Assembly: GCA_015345905.1 (NCBI GenBank)
Contig: JADDTR010000023.1
Coordinates: forward strand, 186,001-250,000
DNA: 64,000 nt
Direction of reading: 5' to 3'
DNA from: Aotearoamyces nothofagi
Taxonomy: Eukaryota > Ascomycota > Leotiomycetes > Leotiales > Tympanidaceae
This document shows, piece by piece, positions 1-11,379 of this stretch. The position numbers and the translations under genes were made by a program. Each line of letters begins with the position of its first letter. Positions within the stretch are counted from its first letter, which is position 1. Below the pieces are notes generated by a model. That model did not search any database. It was not told the DNA's origin and saw only the letters and a list, made by a program, of their open reading frames with translations.

Positions 1-117
1 CGGGGGATTTACACTCAAGCCACCTTCCTCTGCTGCTGCTGCTGGAGGCATTTTCTTTAGAGTGGAATAAAACGATTCCTTGTATCCTGGAAGGCGTTGC
101 TGTCGCAAATGAAGAAC

Positions 118-480
118 TTAGTCCTCGTCGTCGCGCACAAGTGTAGAAGGACAGAAGTTGCTAGTTGGGAGGCCCATCAAGTTCCCTCGGGTTCCCTTGA
201 AAATGTCCGGCTGATATCCAATTAACGGATATCGCCGAAGTACCTGGTGGACTACGATGCAACAAGTTAGGCAGCCTAGCGGCTTCGTGGGCGGTGATAA
301 CTGGCCGGGGCTGATATGGCATTTACTTAATCCGTACCTGTCGCATTCTGACCGAGCCGAGCCATACACTATTTGTCTCTTGCTTGTCTTCCCGCCGTCG
401 AGTGTGTCCTGTCTCCGTTGCTTAGCTTGCTTCTCCCAATTCGCGGTTTTGTCAAGGACTGTCTCTACATCTTCTTCCAA
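118..480 (-). CDS. possible small hypothetical gene
   Basis: An open frame of 120 codons starts with a charged, coding-like stretch (acidic start, then Lys/Arg/Gln-rich). After about residue 37 the frame becomes Cys-rich and less convincing. Removing a 59-nt GT-AG segment would instead give a two-exon protein of roughly 87 residues ending at 161-163, with a more protein-like second half. I do not recognise the product. The 1-117 stretch beside it has no clear gene. It may be a real small gene read away from the LOG gene, or chance. The model is uncertain. Confidence 0.25.
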   Translation of the reverse strand: MEEDVETVLDKTANWEKQAKQRRQDTLDGGKTSKRQIVYGSARSECDRYGLSKCHISPGQLSPPTKPLGCLTCCIVVHQVLRRYPLIGYQPDIFKGTRGNLMGLPTSNFCPSTLVRDDED

Positions 481-627
481 TTAGATACCATTTGAAAACC
501 CTCCGTCGTTATAAGCTTATCGTCTCCATCTCGTCTCCGTATCTTGTGACGTTGCTGTACAAGTACTCCGCCACGTCAGTATTGAAACACGGACCAAATA
601 GAGCAAAGACTACCAATCTAGGTGCTC

Positions 628-635
628 TATATAAA
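628..635 (+). promoter_or_regulatory. TATA-like box of the LOG gene
   Basis: The sequence reads CTATATAAA about 70 bases before the ATG at 704, a plausible distance for a TATA element with a short 5' leader. This is inferred from position and motif only. Confidence 0.4.
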
Positions 636-703
636 CGTCGATACCGTCTTTGATATTTCTTTGAAAGGATCATTTCACAATTCGGTACAGCTCAACCGCA
701 ACT

Positions 704-1417
704 ATGACATCTGGTGGATCATCTCCCGCCTTGTTCGCATATGACCCGGCAGCACCTCTTCGAACTACAATCTGCGTCTTCTGTGGCTCTTCTCCAGGGA
801 AGTCTCCAGCACATGCGCAGGCTGCACGAGATCTTGCCAAAGTCTTCCACAAAAACAACATCTCGCTTTGTTATGGCGGCGGCACAGTCGGCCTTATGGG
901 CGAGCTGGCAAGAACACTCGTATCTCTCTCGGGACCCGGTAGCGTCCATGGTGTAATACCCGCCCCTTTGGTGAAGTACGAACAAGGTCCCAATAGCGTC
1001 ACGGAAAGCAGTAATGCTGGCGAAGGCGGCCTTCCTGATGTCTCGGTATATGGACGCACAACGGTTGTCAAGGATATGCACACAAGAAAACAGATGATGG
1101 CGCAAGCCGTACTTGCTGGCGGACCTGGATCTGGATTTATTGCTTTGCCGGGAGGATACGGAACCTTAGAGGAGCTCATGGAGGTTGTGACCTGGAATCA
1201 GCTTGGTATTCATGAGCGAGGAGTGGTGGTCTTAAATGTTGAAGGCTACTGGGATGGACTTCTCACCTGGATTGATAACAGCATTAAAGCTGGTTTTGTG
1301 CAAGAAGGCAACAGGGGCATTATTGTTGAAGCGAAGACGGGCGAGGAAGCCGTAGAAGCATTAAAAGAATACAAGGTTACCCAGGGCCGGTTCAAGCTGG
1401 AATGGGGGAGCCAATAG
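704..1417 (+). CDS. LOG-family protein (cytokinin riboside 5'-monophosphate phosphoribohydrolase-like)
   Basis: A single-exon protein of 237 residues with a Rossmann-like LOG fold. It opens with a CVFCGSSPG-type nucleotide-binding turn, then CYGGGTVGLMG, and later carries the family signature PGGYGTLEEL. LOG enzymes hydrolyse nucleoside 5'-monophosphates, releasing the free base and ribose 5-phosphate; in plants and some fungi this activates cytokinins. The family was once mis-annotated as lysine decarboxylase. The length is normal. The start fits the family N-terminus and lies about 70 bases after a TATA-like box. It is convergent with VPS55. The substrate in this fungus is unknown. Confidence 0.9.
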   Translation: MTSGGSSPALFAYDPAAPLRTTICVFCGSSPGKSPAHAQAARDLAKVFHKNNISLCYGGGTVGLMGELARTLVSLSGPGSVHGVIPAPLVKYEQGPNSVTESSNAGEGGLPDVSVYGRTTVVKDMHTRKQMMAQAVLAGGPGSGFIALPGGYGTLEELMEVVTWNQLGIHERGVVVLNVEGYWDGLLTWIDNSIKAGFVQEGNRGIIVEAKTGEEAVEALKEYKVTQGRFKLEWGSQ

Positions 1418-1648
1418 GTTTTGGCAAAATAAGGCTTTGGTTATTATGGCGTTCTACTTAAGTTTTTATGACTGGATTCGAGCATTTGCAAGTCGGTAGA
1501 ATTACCGCAACTCAGACATCTATCAGCATGGTGTAACATAGAGATTTCAATCAATTCCCATTCGCCATGACGCTTAAAATGACATAAATGCTATAATACA
1601 ACATGCCTCCTCTCTCAACTCTCCTTTTATCCTCCAATATTGAATGAC

Positions 1649-2228
1649 CTAAAACTCTTGCTCTTCCTGGAAGAACATGCCGAAGCTGACGATAGTGCCA
1701 TAGATGAGAAGCCCGCCGACAATGGACATGATCATGGCCGGGACAACTATGAGTTGAGAGTGTGCTAGGATAACCGGCAAGACTAAATCAAACTTGTTAG
1801 CTAGATGCTAGGAAACGCAACTATAGAAATGACGGGAGTCCAGTCCAGCGCGTTGCCCCGTCTGATCCAGCAAACCAACAAATTGGGGGGAGGAGTCAAA
1901 CACTTACCAATTCCCATGACTACGAGAAACCCAGTAGCAAACCTCCCAAAGTCGAGCACTGCATTTCCATATCCCTCAGCACCGAAATCATCCGGGTTTG
2001 CACATCGTCCGCAGACCCAGTTGGGTAGGGGTGCGAGAACGTAGGTCGCAACAACGAGGAGCGGATAGTAGACCTTCCACAAGGCACACGATAATATAAC
2101 CAACAGAAAGCCAACCGCAAGCACCTATTGGCAGTTAGAATGCTAAAACTTGCACATGAGGGCCACGACGGAGGCTGGAGCGAACGCACGAAGGAGAGAG
2201 CAATGATGGTCTTGAGACCAGCAGTCAT
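1649..2228 (-). CDS. VPS55: Vps55 endosomal sorting protein
   Basis: Three exons (2228-2190, 2124-1908, 1782-1649) join in frame to a 129-residue protein. It begins MTAGLKTIIALSF, carries ILSCALWKVYYPLLVV, PNWVCGRCANPDD and GRFATGFLVVMGI, and ends FFQEEQEF, all hallmarks of the Vps55/OB-RGRP (leptin receptor overlapping transcript) family. It has four predicted membrane spans. Vps55 forms a complex with Vps68 and helps cargo move from late endosome to vacuole. Both introns have GT-AG ends (65 and 125 nt). It is divergent from PRE5, with 366 bases between the two starts. Confidence 0.93.
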
Positions 2229-2594
2229 TCTGAATGTAGGCACCGTCGCGGATTATGGAAAGAAGCGCACTCTGTGCAATAATGCCTTGCCTTTGCGAAT
2301 TGGATAGAGAGCTCGTCGCAAAGCGTCAATCTATATGTCATGTGCCTGGTCGCCGATGATGATAGCGAGGCGGCTCGGAGCTGACGTGCGCCTGTTCTAG
2401 GCCTAACAACTGAGGCTGAGAGTTGCCCATGTCAGCCTCTAAACCCTATTAGGTGCTAGCGCAGGAAGCTCAAGATGCGTTGCCTTTAACTGCCTGGTGG
2501 ACAGTATACAAATTGCAAGACTCCTCTCACCAACGATCTCAAAACTCCCTGAAAACTTGAGATTCTCTGCAGCTGAAGCTGCTCGACCCGCAAG

Positions 2595-3514
2595 ATGTTC
2601 AGAAATAACTATGATAACGATTCGGTCACATTGTATGTACATCATCGAGGCAGAAACCGCGTCTACTTCACAGGCTAACAGCTCCAAGCTCACCTCAGGG
2701 ACGGATATTCCAGGTTGAATACGCTGGAGAAGCTGTGAAGCAAGGTTCCGTTGTTGTTGGTATAGTTAGCAAGACACACTCGGTCCTAGTAGCTCTAAAG
2801 GCACGCCCACCTCACGCCCTTAGCAACTACAACCTTCATCAACAAGCTAATACCTATTCAAAATTCTAGCGCAACGCCGAAGAACTGTCGTCGTACCAAA
2901 AGAAAATCATCGCCATTGACGAGCATTTGGGTCTGGCCTTAGCCGGCCTTGCATCTGATGCCCGTGTCCTCTCCAACTTCCTCAAATCTCAATCTCTCTC
3001 CAGCCGCCTCACGTACGGCCGAGCCCTCCCCGTCGAACGCGCAGCAGCATCCATCGGCGACCGTGCACAAACCAACACCCAACACTACGGCAAGCGACCG
3101 TACGGTGTAGGTCTCCTGGTTACCGGCGTTGACGACACTGGACCACATCTATTCGAGTTCCAACCCAGCGGCTTAACGCAGGAAATGGCCGCATGTGCGA
3201 TCGGCGCCAGAAGTCAGATGGCGAGAACGTATCTGGAGCGCAATTTAGAAAAGTTCGCGGATAGCACGAGGGAGGAGCTGGTGGCACACGGCTTGAGAGC
3301 GCTGAAGGAGAGTTTGGCGCAAGATAAAGACCTCACGGTTGAGAACACAAGCGTGGGTGTGGTTGGCGTTAGAGCGGAAGGTGCGAGTGCTATCGAAGCC
3401 TTCAAGTTATATGATGGACAGGAGGTTAAAGTATGGATTGATTTGGTAGTGGATGGTACCGAAGGGGCCGAGGCCGAGGCGCCCGCGGAAGAGAGCATGG
3501 AGGTGGACTCGTAG
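2595..3514 (+). CDS. PRE5: 20S proteasome subunit alpha-6 (Pre5/PSMA1)
   Basis: Three exons (2595-2632, 2689-2800, 2870-3514) encode 264 residues. The protein starts [10 protein letters not shown], followed by the alpha-type signature [12 protein letters not shown], then GSVVVG and a KRPYGVGLL stretch typical of alpha-6. It forms part of the outer alpha ring of the 20S core that gates substrate entry. The C-terminus is an acidic, Ala/Glu-rich tail. Intron 1 is GT-AG. Intron 2 runs from GC to AG, because the conserved VALK-RNAEEL junction requires exon 2 to end just before GCACGC. Family and frame are secure; the GC donor is inferred from conservation. Confidence 0.93.
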
Positions 3515-3817
3515 AGTTCGTATTTGTGGTATCACGAAGCATAGATGATAAAACGGCGTCTATTTGCTAGGTCTACATCATATACTCCTTCAAGAAGAAA
3601 GAAGGAAAGAAAGAAATGCCCGAGCAACGTTGAGTGCTCTCCGCGACCCCAATCCCTGACCCCCCAATCTAACCATCCCATCCCATCCCATCCCACCCCC
3701 CGATTCGAATCCATTTCTATCCCACCCCTATGCGACCCCCCCCCCGCTGTTGAACTCCCAGACGTATCATCGCGCGCCCGACCTCTCCCTGACCCCCAGA
3801 ACCGGCAGCCCCCTGCG
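3515..3817. other. convergent spacer, C-rich low complexity
   Basis: This short spacer lies between the ends of PRE5 and the PABA synthase gene. It contains runs of CCCATCCCATCCC and CCCCCCCCC and no gene. Open frames through it are chance. Confidence 0.6.
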
Positions 3818-6436
3818 CTACACCCCGAAGACCCCCAGCGTGCCGGCGAGCTTCGTCTCCATCTCCTCCCTCTCGGCGGCGGGCGTGCTCAGCACCGTGA
3901 CGGCGCCGCCGGCACCGATGCGCCAGATCTCTTCCCGGCCTCGGCCGCTGCAGCTCGCGCCAGGGCCAGCGTCAGCGTCATCGTCGCCGGCGTCGCCCAC
4001 GTCGTCGTCCCAGCTGAAGGCGCAGCGGATGGTGACGCTGAAGTCGCCGCGGCCGCCGGCGTCCATGTAGCCGACGACGCCGGAGTACAGGCTGCGGCGG
4101 GCGGGGCGGGCCTCGAGGTCGAGCAGCAGCTCGCAGGCGCGGCGCTTGGGGGCGCCGGTCATGGAGCCGGGCGGCAGGGAGGCGGCGAGGACGTCGAGGC
4201 CGGTGCGGCGCGGGGCTTGGGAGGGCAGCTGCGGCTGCGGGATGCGGCCCTGGACGACGGAGACCATCTGGAAGACCGAGGCGTGCTCCTCGACGGCCAT
4301 GAGCGCGGGCACGGCGACGTTGCCCGGCCCGCAGACGCCGTGCAGGTCGTGGCGCACGAGGTCGACGATCATGAGGTTCTCGGCCCGCTCCTTGGGGACC
4401 TGCAGCAGGGCCTCGGCGCGCGCCCGCGTCGCCACCGCCGCGCTCTTCCGGACCGTGCCCTTCATGGGCCGCAGCTCGCAGCCCCCGCCCGCGTCCCACT
4501 TGAGGAAGCGCTCGGGGCTGCTGGAGAGCAGCGTCGCGGGCGCGAGCCGGATGAACGAGGCGAAGGGCGCCGGCTGCGCCGCCCGGAGCGCCTTGTAGAG
4601 GAGCCAGGCGCTGCTGTCGAGCGTGTCGGGGGCGGCCGCCCCCTGGCCGGCGCGGGGGAGGACCACCTGTGTCTGGGCCGTGAGGCAGATCTCGTACGAG
4701 TCGCCGTTCCGGATGTGCTCTTGACAGGCGCGCACTTTGGCTTCGTAGGCCGCTTTGCCGGGTAGCTGGACACGTTTGTTGGCGGTGAGCGTCGAGAGAT
4801 TGCTTTCCGCAGCTGCCCTGGACGCGCCCCTGAGCCCAGCCGGGTGCAGGATCGATTGCAGCGTAGGGAGCATCTGATCAAGCCAGGAATCCGCGCCGCG
4901 GAGCCCGCCCTGCGAAATCTGCTGCAGGTACACCTTCTTCTCGACATGGTCCACGACGATGCTGCGTGTGATCCAGGCGAAGCACAGGTCCGGACGCTTC
5001 AGCCTCCCGCGAGAGCTCTGATGCCGCGCGATGCCGATGCCTTCGAGGCCCAGCTCGTAGGTGGTATAGCCCATGAAGCCGCCCCAGAACGGAGAATCGG
5101 CAGCGCCCTCGGAGAGGCGTCTCTCCTCGAGAAAGCCGGCCAGCAGCTGCCAGATGCCGCCGTGCGCTTTCAGGGATACGCGGACGGGTTCTTCCTGCGG
5201 GTGGCCTGCGAGCACTGCGGGAGTAGCGACGGCCGAATCGTCGCTGACGTGGTACTCGAGCTTCATAGCCTTGTCGACATCCATCCCGATGATGCTGAAG
5301 CGTCCGCGCACATCTGCAGGTCCGGCTTGCTCGACGTTGCAGTTGGTAGACTCGAGCAAGATATGGCCTTGCTGCATTCCTCGCAGTCCCTCGATAATGT
5401 CGACGACGGAAGCGTCGTCTGGTAGATCAACGGTGCGGTACGCATAATGACCGTCGACAGGGCATCCGCGAGTCCAGTTCTCGTCAGCAGTTGTCTCTGG
5501 ATCACCATGACAAGACGAGTCGCCATTAGTCACGTGCTCAACCTTAGATAGCAAGCTCCGTCGTATAGGGAGTTCTCCTCTGATCCCCGCGCCCTCGCGA
5601 TCCGGCACCCTACCCCTCCCACGGTTCCAGCGCTGCGCAGCGCCGAACCAGTTCCTCACCACCTTCGCGCTCTCGCCGTTCGTACAGATCGACTCGGGGT
5701 GATACTGCAGCCCCCAAAAGGGCTTTGCCGTGTGCGCGAGGCCTTGGAGGATCCGCCGATCCTTCGCATCTCCGCCCTCGTCGTCGCGCTCCGCCCACGC
5801 CAGGGGCTGCAAGTCCGGGCAGTGCCTCGCCGGCAGCCACTTCGCCGCATCCCATTCCCCGCGCGGTACGTCGTCCTGACCGATGCTCACACACAGCGAT
5901 TGATAGAGCGTAGCTCGCAGTTCTCCCACGCCCTCGAACAGCCACGCCGCGCCACCTTCGTCGCCGCCGCCGCGCCCCTCAGGGATATAGTTCACCTCCC
6001 TGACCATGCCGTGCTGGCCGAGCTCCAGCTTGCGCACCTCGGCCCCGAAGGCCAAGGCCAGGCTCTGGAACCCGAGACATATCCCCAGCGCCGGGACCAT
6101 ATCCTCGTCGGCCAGCTTCCAGATGCGGCGTATGAGCCCCACGTCCTTCTCGGTATTCGGGTTCCCGGGCCCCGGTCCGCAGACTACGGCATCGTAGCAT
6201 CGCAGCTCGGCGGCGAGTGCCTCGTCGCTGTCAAACCCCGGGGTGTCGATGTGGATGACTCGGACGGAGCATGCGAGCGTCGTGGTCAGCAGCGAGATGA
6301 TGTTGTTGGTGAAGCTGTCGTAGGCATCAATGAAGAGGATGCAGGGCTTTGGCCCGAGCATTTCCACGTTGCAGAGGATACCGCCTGTCCTAGACTCCGG
6401 GGTGGCATAGTATACACGTCTTCCGGGGTGTCGCAT
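3818..6436 (-). CDS. ABZ1: para-aminobenzoate synthase (fused PabA-PabB)
   Basis: An 872-residue single-exon fusion. The N-terminal class I glutamine amidotransferase domain shows CGPGPGNP, the nucleophile motif GICLGFQ (Cys near 120) and the HPES His/Glu pair. The C-terminal chorismate-binding domain shows RPMKGTVRKS (near 656), VDLVRHDL and MTGAPKRRACELL (near 757). It converts chorismate and glutamine to aminodeoxychorismate, the first step of p-aminobenzoate and folate synthesis. The 3' third is markedly GC-rich, and an acidic Asp/Gly-rich insert precedes EIWRIGAGG near the C-terminus. A second in-frame ATG at 6361 (MLGPKPC) fits the family start better than the upstream one, so the first 25 residues may be untranslated. 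Confidence 0.92.
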   Translation of the reverse strand: MRHPGRRVYYATPESRTGGILCNVEMLGPKPCILFIDAYDSFTNNIISLLTTTLACSVRVIHIDTPGFDSDEALAAELRCYDAVVCGPGPGNPNTEKDVGLIRRIWKLADEDMVPALGICLGFQSLALAFGAEVRKLELGQHGMVREVNYIPEGRGGGDEGGAAWLFEGVGELRATLYQSLCVSIGQDDVPRGEWDAAKWLPARHCPDLQPLAWAERDDEGGDAKDRRILQGLAHTAKPFWGLQYHPESICTNGESAKVVRNWFGAAQRWNRGRGRVPDREGAGIRGELPIRRSLLSKVEHVTNGDSSCHGDPETTADENWTRGCPVDGHYAYRTVDLPDDASVVDIIEGLRGMQQGHILLESTNCNVEQAGPADVRGRFSIIGMDVDKAMKLEYHVSDDSAVATPAVLAGHPQEEPVRVSLKAHGGIWQLLAGFLEERRLSEGAADSPFWGGFMGYTTYELGLEGIGIARHQSSRGRLKRPDLCFAWITRSIVVDHVEKKVYLQQISQGGLRGADSWLDQMLPTLQSILHPAGLRGASRAAAESNLSTLTANKRVQLPGKAAYEAKVRACQEHIRNGDSYEICLTAQTQVVLPRAGQGAAAPDTLDSSAWLLYKALRAAQPAPFASFIRLAPATLLSSSPERFLKWDAGGGCELRPMKGTVRKSAAVATRARAEALLQVPKERAENLMIVDLVRHDLHGVCGPGNVAVPALMAVEEHASVFQMVSVVQGRIPQPQLPSQAPRRTGLDVLAASLPPGSMTGAPKRRACELLLDLEARPARRSLYSGVVGYMDAGGRGDFSVTIRCAFSWDDDVGDAGDDDADAGPGASCSGRGREEIWRIGAGGAVTVLSTPAAEREEMETKLAGTLGVFGV

Positions 6437-6678
6437 ATCGTCTGCAGGGAGAAGAAAGTTTTAGCGCATTGGCAGAATCGCCCAGATAGGCTAGAATGCT
6501 GACAGCCTTGCGGTAAGGCTGACACATCATCTGTGATCGTAGGCACATGATCATCGGTGTACTGAGGTATTTATCACAGCTATCTAAACTATCATTGCAG
6601 CTTGACGCAAAGCAGAGTACACAGATCTGGTATCTTCGCTAACACCAATGTCAAATGCCAATGCCAGAATATAGCCAT

Positions 6679-9600
6679 CTAAACATTCTCGTCGCTATCG
6701 TCATCGTCTCGAACATCTAAGACAAGCGGCTCACGAGTATGCCATATCCTGCGTTCTTTCGCACCTAAGATGGCATCCATTAGAGCTCTAGTGTTGGCTC
6801 TCGGCCTCCCAGTAGGCGTGTCCTTTGTTGCTTCTGCTGGCGTGGTCAATAATTTGGCCTCTTCTACCGAAGCACTGATCTCGAACTCTCCTCTACATAG
6901 CGCAGTTATTCCAATTGTTACTTCTAGAGATTCCCTCCCTGGTAGCATAAGCAAAGCCTGCTGCAGTGTACCATCCCATACTATCTTTTTCGCGAGATCT
7001 AGGGACTGGTTGTGCGCGTGGTTCCGAAGTGAAGGCTGAAGCCTCAGCATAGGTATAATAGGATGCAGCATTCTGTTCGTAATGCGCGCCTTCACTTGCA
7101 GGAAGTCATCGACAATTACCGTATTTTTTGATGGCGGGCCATCTGCTTCTGCAGCGCCAGCGAGGAGCAGCTGTATCCCAACATCTTCTATTTTAACCAC
7201 TTCAATCATGTGCGGGCTCAGTCTTATTCCCCGAAGCTCTAGGTCGCCCTGTCTCTGCGGTCCTGATGTCGTCCTCCAAGTGCCTTTGAGCGTTTTCAAG
7301 ATCTCTTCCCGGTACCAGAATGCTTCTCGAGTCGCACGTTCTGCGTCTGCTGAGACTTTGCCTGTGCTGACAACAAACTGTCTTTGCCGCGACGGGTCTA
7401 GGGTTGGAATTGCAGTAAATGGATCCTGTAGAAATATGCGCTTAATTGGAAAGACAATGCGTGAAGTATTGCCTGGTAGGATTTCCTCGCCGACTGTGCG
7501 ACCACCAGCGATGTCGAGATGCACATGAAGGTGGCTTGGCCACGCGTTTCGGAGATCCAGAAGCAGAAGACAATACTCATCTGGATCTATGTAGTCGCTG
7601 TCCTGCCCTGCGTCGGTCTTGGACCACAAATGGGCCGGTAGTCCACTAGCCAGAGGAAGAATATCCATCCTGGATAGTTCTACACTAGCATTGACCGTAA
7701 CTGTGAGCGGCAGGCTAGCTTGTCGAGTGTAAACATTCTCCTGTACTTCATTCGGAGGCACACCAAGATATGCATAGTCGACCTGGACAACGCCGCTCGT
7801 CAGACCTGGTTTGCCTAGTATTTCAAAATCGAACGTAGCAGTGCCCCCTGGCCCGATGTAGGGAACTTCGTCTCCCTGCCTCTTCCATCGTAGAGCCTGC
7901 TTCCTGGAAAGAATGAGCTCATACTCGTACAGTTCAGCAGGTGAAGCGTCGCGATTGTTCAACGCTGTCTGCAGCGGTGCTTGTGTGGAATCCTGAAAAG
8001 AGAAGAGCAGCAAATCTGCTGGGGTTGTGGTAGAAATATTCTGTAGTGTGATGGAGAAGGTTTGCCTCTCCCCTTCGAGAACCATGGCGGCTGACTGGGA
8101 TAGTGTAGTCGATTTGACAACCACTATTGGCTGTTTCTCAATAACAGTCAAGGCTAACGAGGCAGGCTTCGGAACACCAGGCTCAGACAAACTGTGCCTT
8201 TGTACTGACGTTGTAGATAGTGGGCGTCCTACGCGCCTCTCCATAGCTGCCAATCCGATTGCCTTGATCTTGATTTCAGATTGAGGCGACCAAGGCTCGG
8301 CGAAGATCGGGAATCGGCGTTCCCTGCATCCACGGACTTTAACCACACATCCCTTCAGGGCGAGAGGGCCTGAAGAGGTCGGTGTCCCGGAGATGTTGAG
8401 AATTTGGGTGCGGTAGGGTCCAATGACGGTCCTCTGCACCGCCGAAGTAAACGCAGTTCCGTCAGCTTCTAACTTTATGCTTTCGATCTCCACATCAAAC
8501 TCATATGGGTTTTGTAAAGTGACTTTAAAGACAGCGCTTTCCCCAGCAACGAGAAGATGACGAAGGGTTGCAGCATCTGGTATCCTTAGAAATGGGTTGT
8601 AGATAAATGGATTCCTGTCATTCGATTCAGAGCTGCTAGCAGCGATACCGAGCTCAGTCTTCTGGTGGGGTATTGGTGTGCGAGATGGCGGCCGTGGTTC
8701 CAGTGCAATACCACGAACGAGGAACTCATCCCAGTACTCTGCTTCTAGGTCCCGCAGGCCCATCTTCCTCCCCGCGTCAATCGTCCGTGTTATATTCATT
8801 CCAAGCCGTACCTGCTCTTCTCGTGTTAGCGCAGGAGAAGCGTTCTCGCTGCGAGGTCCTGGTGCAATCCCACTTCCAGCTGTCCGTAATAAGTCTGCCG
8901 TGAATCGCAGGACGCCATGTAGGTCCGGGAGAGCCTCGGCAAGGTTGATACAAGCTTGCAAAATATTCATCTTCATCTTACGTCCGCCAAACGAGCGAGA
9001 CTTGGCATTACTCAGAATACGTGCCACGACAGCTTCGTCTGAATCATCAAAACAATCCCGGTCCGTATGTTCGCCAGATTTTGCGGCCTGTGATTCAAAG
9101 CCCACGACACCATATATACGGCCCATGAGACTGAGGAAATCGTCCATGCCGTTTTCAACATCCCCTTCACCAAGCTCGAGTGAACCTGCACCGTTGGTAC
9201 TACCATTCGCCGCAGTTAGAGCGGCCAAGCCAGCCGCAGGATGTATTCCCATCTCTGCAGCACCAACCATTCGTGCCTGGATCAGGCCGGGTATAAGAAC
9301 CGAGACTAATTCCCGCATCACCATAGCCTTCTTCCTATAATAGCCAAGGAAGCCGAGAACCGAAGCGATCCCACCCAGTATTATAGTACGGTCGATGACA
9401 GAGAGTTCTTCTATCGACGAGTATGTGGGAAAGGCGCGGAACAGAGTCGCAACGATGACTGATCTTGCGGGATGGATGTTTAGTCGTGGGGTGCCAAGGG
9501 TCGGCGGATCCCCAAAAGGGGTTCCCAAAACCACAAGCTTCAAAGCAGCATCGCTGATTTTACCCCCGGCCAGGTGCACGAAGGCTAATAATTTCGCAAA

Positions 9601-11111
9601 GCGTATTGCAGTCTCAGAAAAAGGGAGCTGTGGCAAAGATTCTCCGGGAAAGTTCGCAGCCCTCTCGTACAAGTTTAGTATCCTGTCTAGGACCTCGGGG
9701 AGTAACGTGCTAAGGTTCTGTAATGATACCAACCGGCTACGCGGAGCACTCAGTTGTTCAGGTCCCAGGGCTGACGGTGTATGATAAGGAGCTTTGTCTG
9801 TGGAATTGTAGCATATTTGTGGAATCTGGAAGTCCAGCCCTGCCCAGGCAAGCATAATCATGCTGACTATGGCATTCTCCAACGCCTTGGCATGCCAGAG
9901 ATGGTCGCTGTTAGCTCGTGCAATAGAAGCTCCTTCCACGAGTTCTCGCAGCGCGTCAGGCCAACGGCCTGCTTGCAAGTATAGAGATCCAATAGCTATG
10001 CCGATTCGCCCCTTGCCCTTGTTTCTTGACCTCTCACTGACGCTTCCCGAACCAAATCCTTGCACGGAGATTCGTTCGCGGCTATGGGCTCGGAAGCTGT
10101 CTGCCGTGGCACTGCGATTGAGAGCAGGGTTTTCGGGGCTTTTAAACTGTGACCCATCCTCCGCTGAGCTGCCCTGAGGTGTCGTGGGGCGCGATGCAGA
10201 GGTGGATCGGTATGTGTCTGAAGGCGACGAACGAAACTGCGCTGGCATTGTCATTCGAGCGTGGCTCCTATCCGCCTTGTTCGTGGGCGAGCTCGTGCGG
10301 GAATCCTGGTCAGAAGTAGAGTATTGTGAACTGCGCCGTGAAAGAGAGAGAGGACCTTCGGTGCCCCAGGAGTAGCCATTACTCTGTGTAGTCATTTGCC
10401 CCTTATTTGGCGACTCGATCACAGACATTCCTTGAAGGGACCTTGCTAATGTTGTCATCTCGGCCAGAAGCAGCGATGACACATCGCACATCAAGGTCTT
10501 GATAGTGGTAATATTAGACTCGGCAGGCGATCGGACAGCTACTAGCCCCTGTGGTAGTTTTGGAGAGGTGCTGGGATGGTCATAGTCGAATATCAAGAGT
10601 TGATGTACCAAGGCCTTTGGGTATTGGTCTCGAACGGCCTCGAGCTCCTGGTCTAGTTCACGGAGCTGTCGAAGATGCTCCTGGGTGGCGGTTCCATTGG
10701 CATGGCTGCCTTCGGTCTCCTTGTACGGTATATGCCCGAGCTCAGCGCCGTCTGCTATCGCTACAATTGCCAGCGGTTCGCGGTGCAGCTCAAACGGAGA
10801 CAGGGCAAGATGAGAGGGAGGCGGGAGAGATGTCGTGAGATCGTACACGATCATTCCTGCGGGGAAGGCGAGCGGGGAAAACATGTCTGCAGCATCGTCA
10901 GCCATGAGAGAAGGGGGGGTTTCCACCAAGGCCAGTCAAACATACTTCTGTTTGGCCGGGCATCAGGAGAGATGTCGGCCAACTGGACGACATTCTCCGG
11001 CCGCAACCTCTCGACAAAGCCCAAGAACCTGGATCGTTTTATTCGGCCGATCGGGAGGAGTAGCACGCGTACCCTCGCCGGCGCGACGGGTGAAAGAGGG
11101 TCGAATCCCAT
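6679..11111 (-). CDS. TRS120: TRAPPII subunit Trs120 (HypA-like)
   Basis: Exon 1 (11111-10946) and exon 2 (10886-6679) are joined across a 59-nt GTATGT...CAG intron, giving 1457 residues. The junction restores RPNRNMFSPLAFPAGM, which is conserved in Trs120/TRAPPC9 proteins; the N-terminus MGFDPLSPVAPARVRVLLLP is also typical. The protein is a TRAPPII component that helps activate Rab GTPases of the Ypt31/Rab11 branch at the late Golgi. A Ser-rich low-complexity insert lies at about residues 240-330, and the C-terminal half holds the Ig-like beta repeats of the family. The usual start is at 11111; an upstream in-frame ATG exists at 11141. Confidence 0.92.
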
Positions 11112-11379
11112 CCTGACATTTGGATTCCTCCGTCCTAGCAAATCGGTCTGCTAGGGAACGTTCGTTTGCCGAACATCCTGTCGTAGGCGCATGTAGATGG
11201 GGAGGTGATTGTGGCTGGGAAGTGCAGCGTGATTAGTTGGGCGCGATAACAGAAAGTCGTTCCTTATAGCTCGTGTGTCCTCGAAAGCACATACCTTGAT
11301 GATTGCGGTCGGCGACGGAACTTGCCGTGCCCGTCGGTACATAGAACAAAGTTTAATGCCCGTAGTAGCCAACGGCAAT

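Noticed and set aside
3545-4765. 406-codon + strand open frame
   Set aside because: It lies antisense to the GC-rich 3' part of the PABA synthase gene, whose motifs are clear; the translation is Ala/Arg/Gly-rich without any domain. It is a GC shadow.
5699-6502. 267-codon + strand open frame
   Set aside because: Antisense to the amidotransferase domain of the PABA synthase gene, no motif; a shadow.
11091-11115. tRNA-like T-arm sequence GGTCGAATCCC
   Set aside because: It lies at the start of the TRS120 coding region, with no acceptor or anticodon stem around it.
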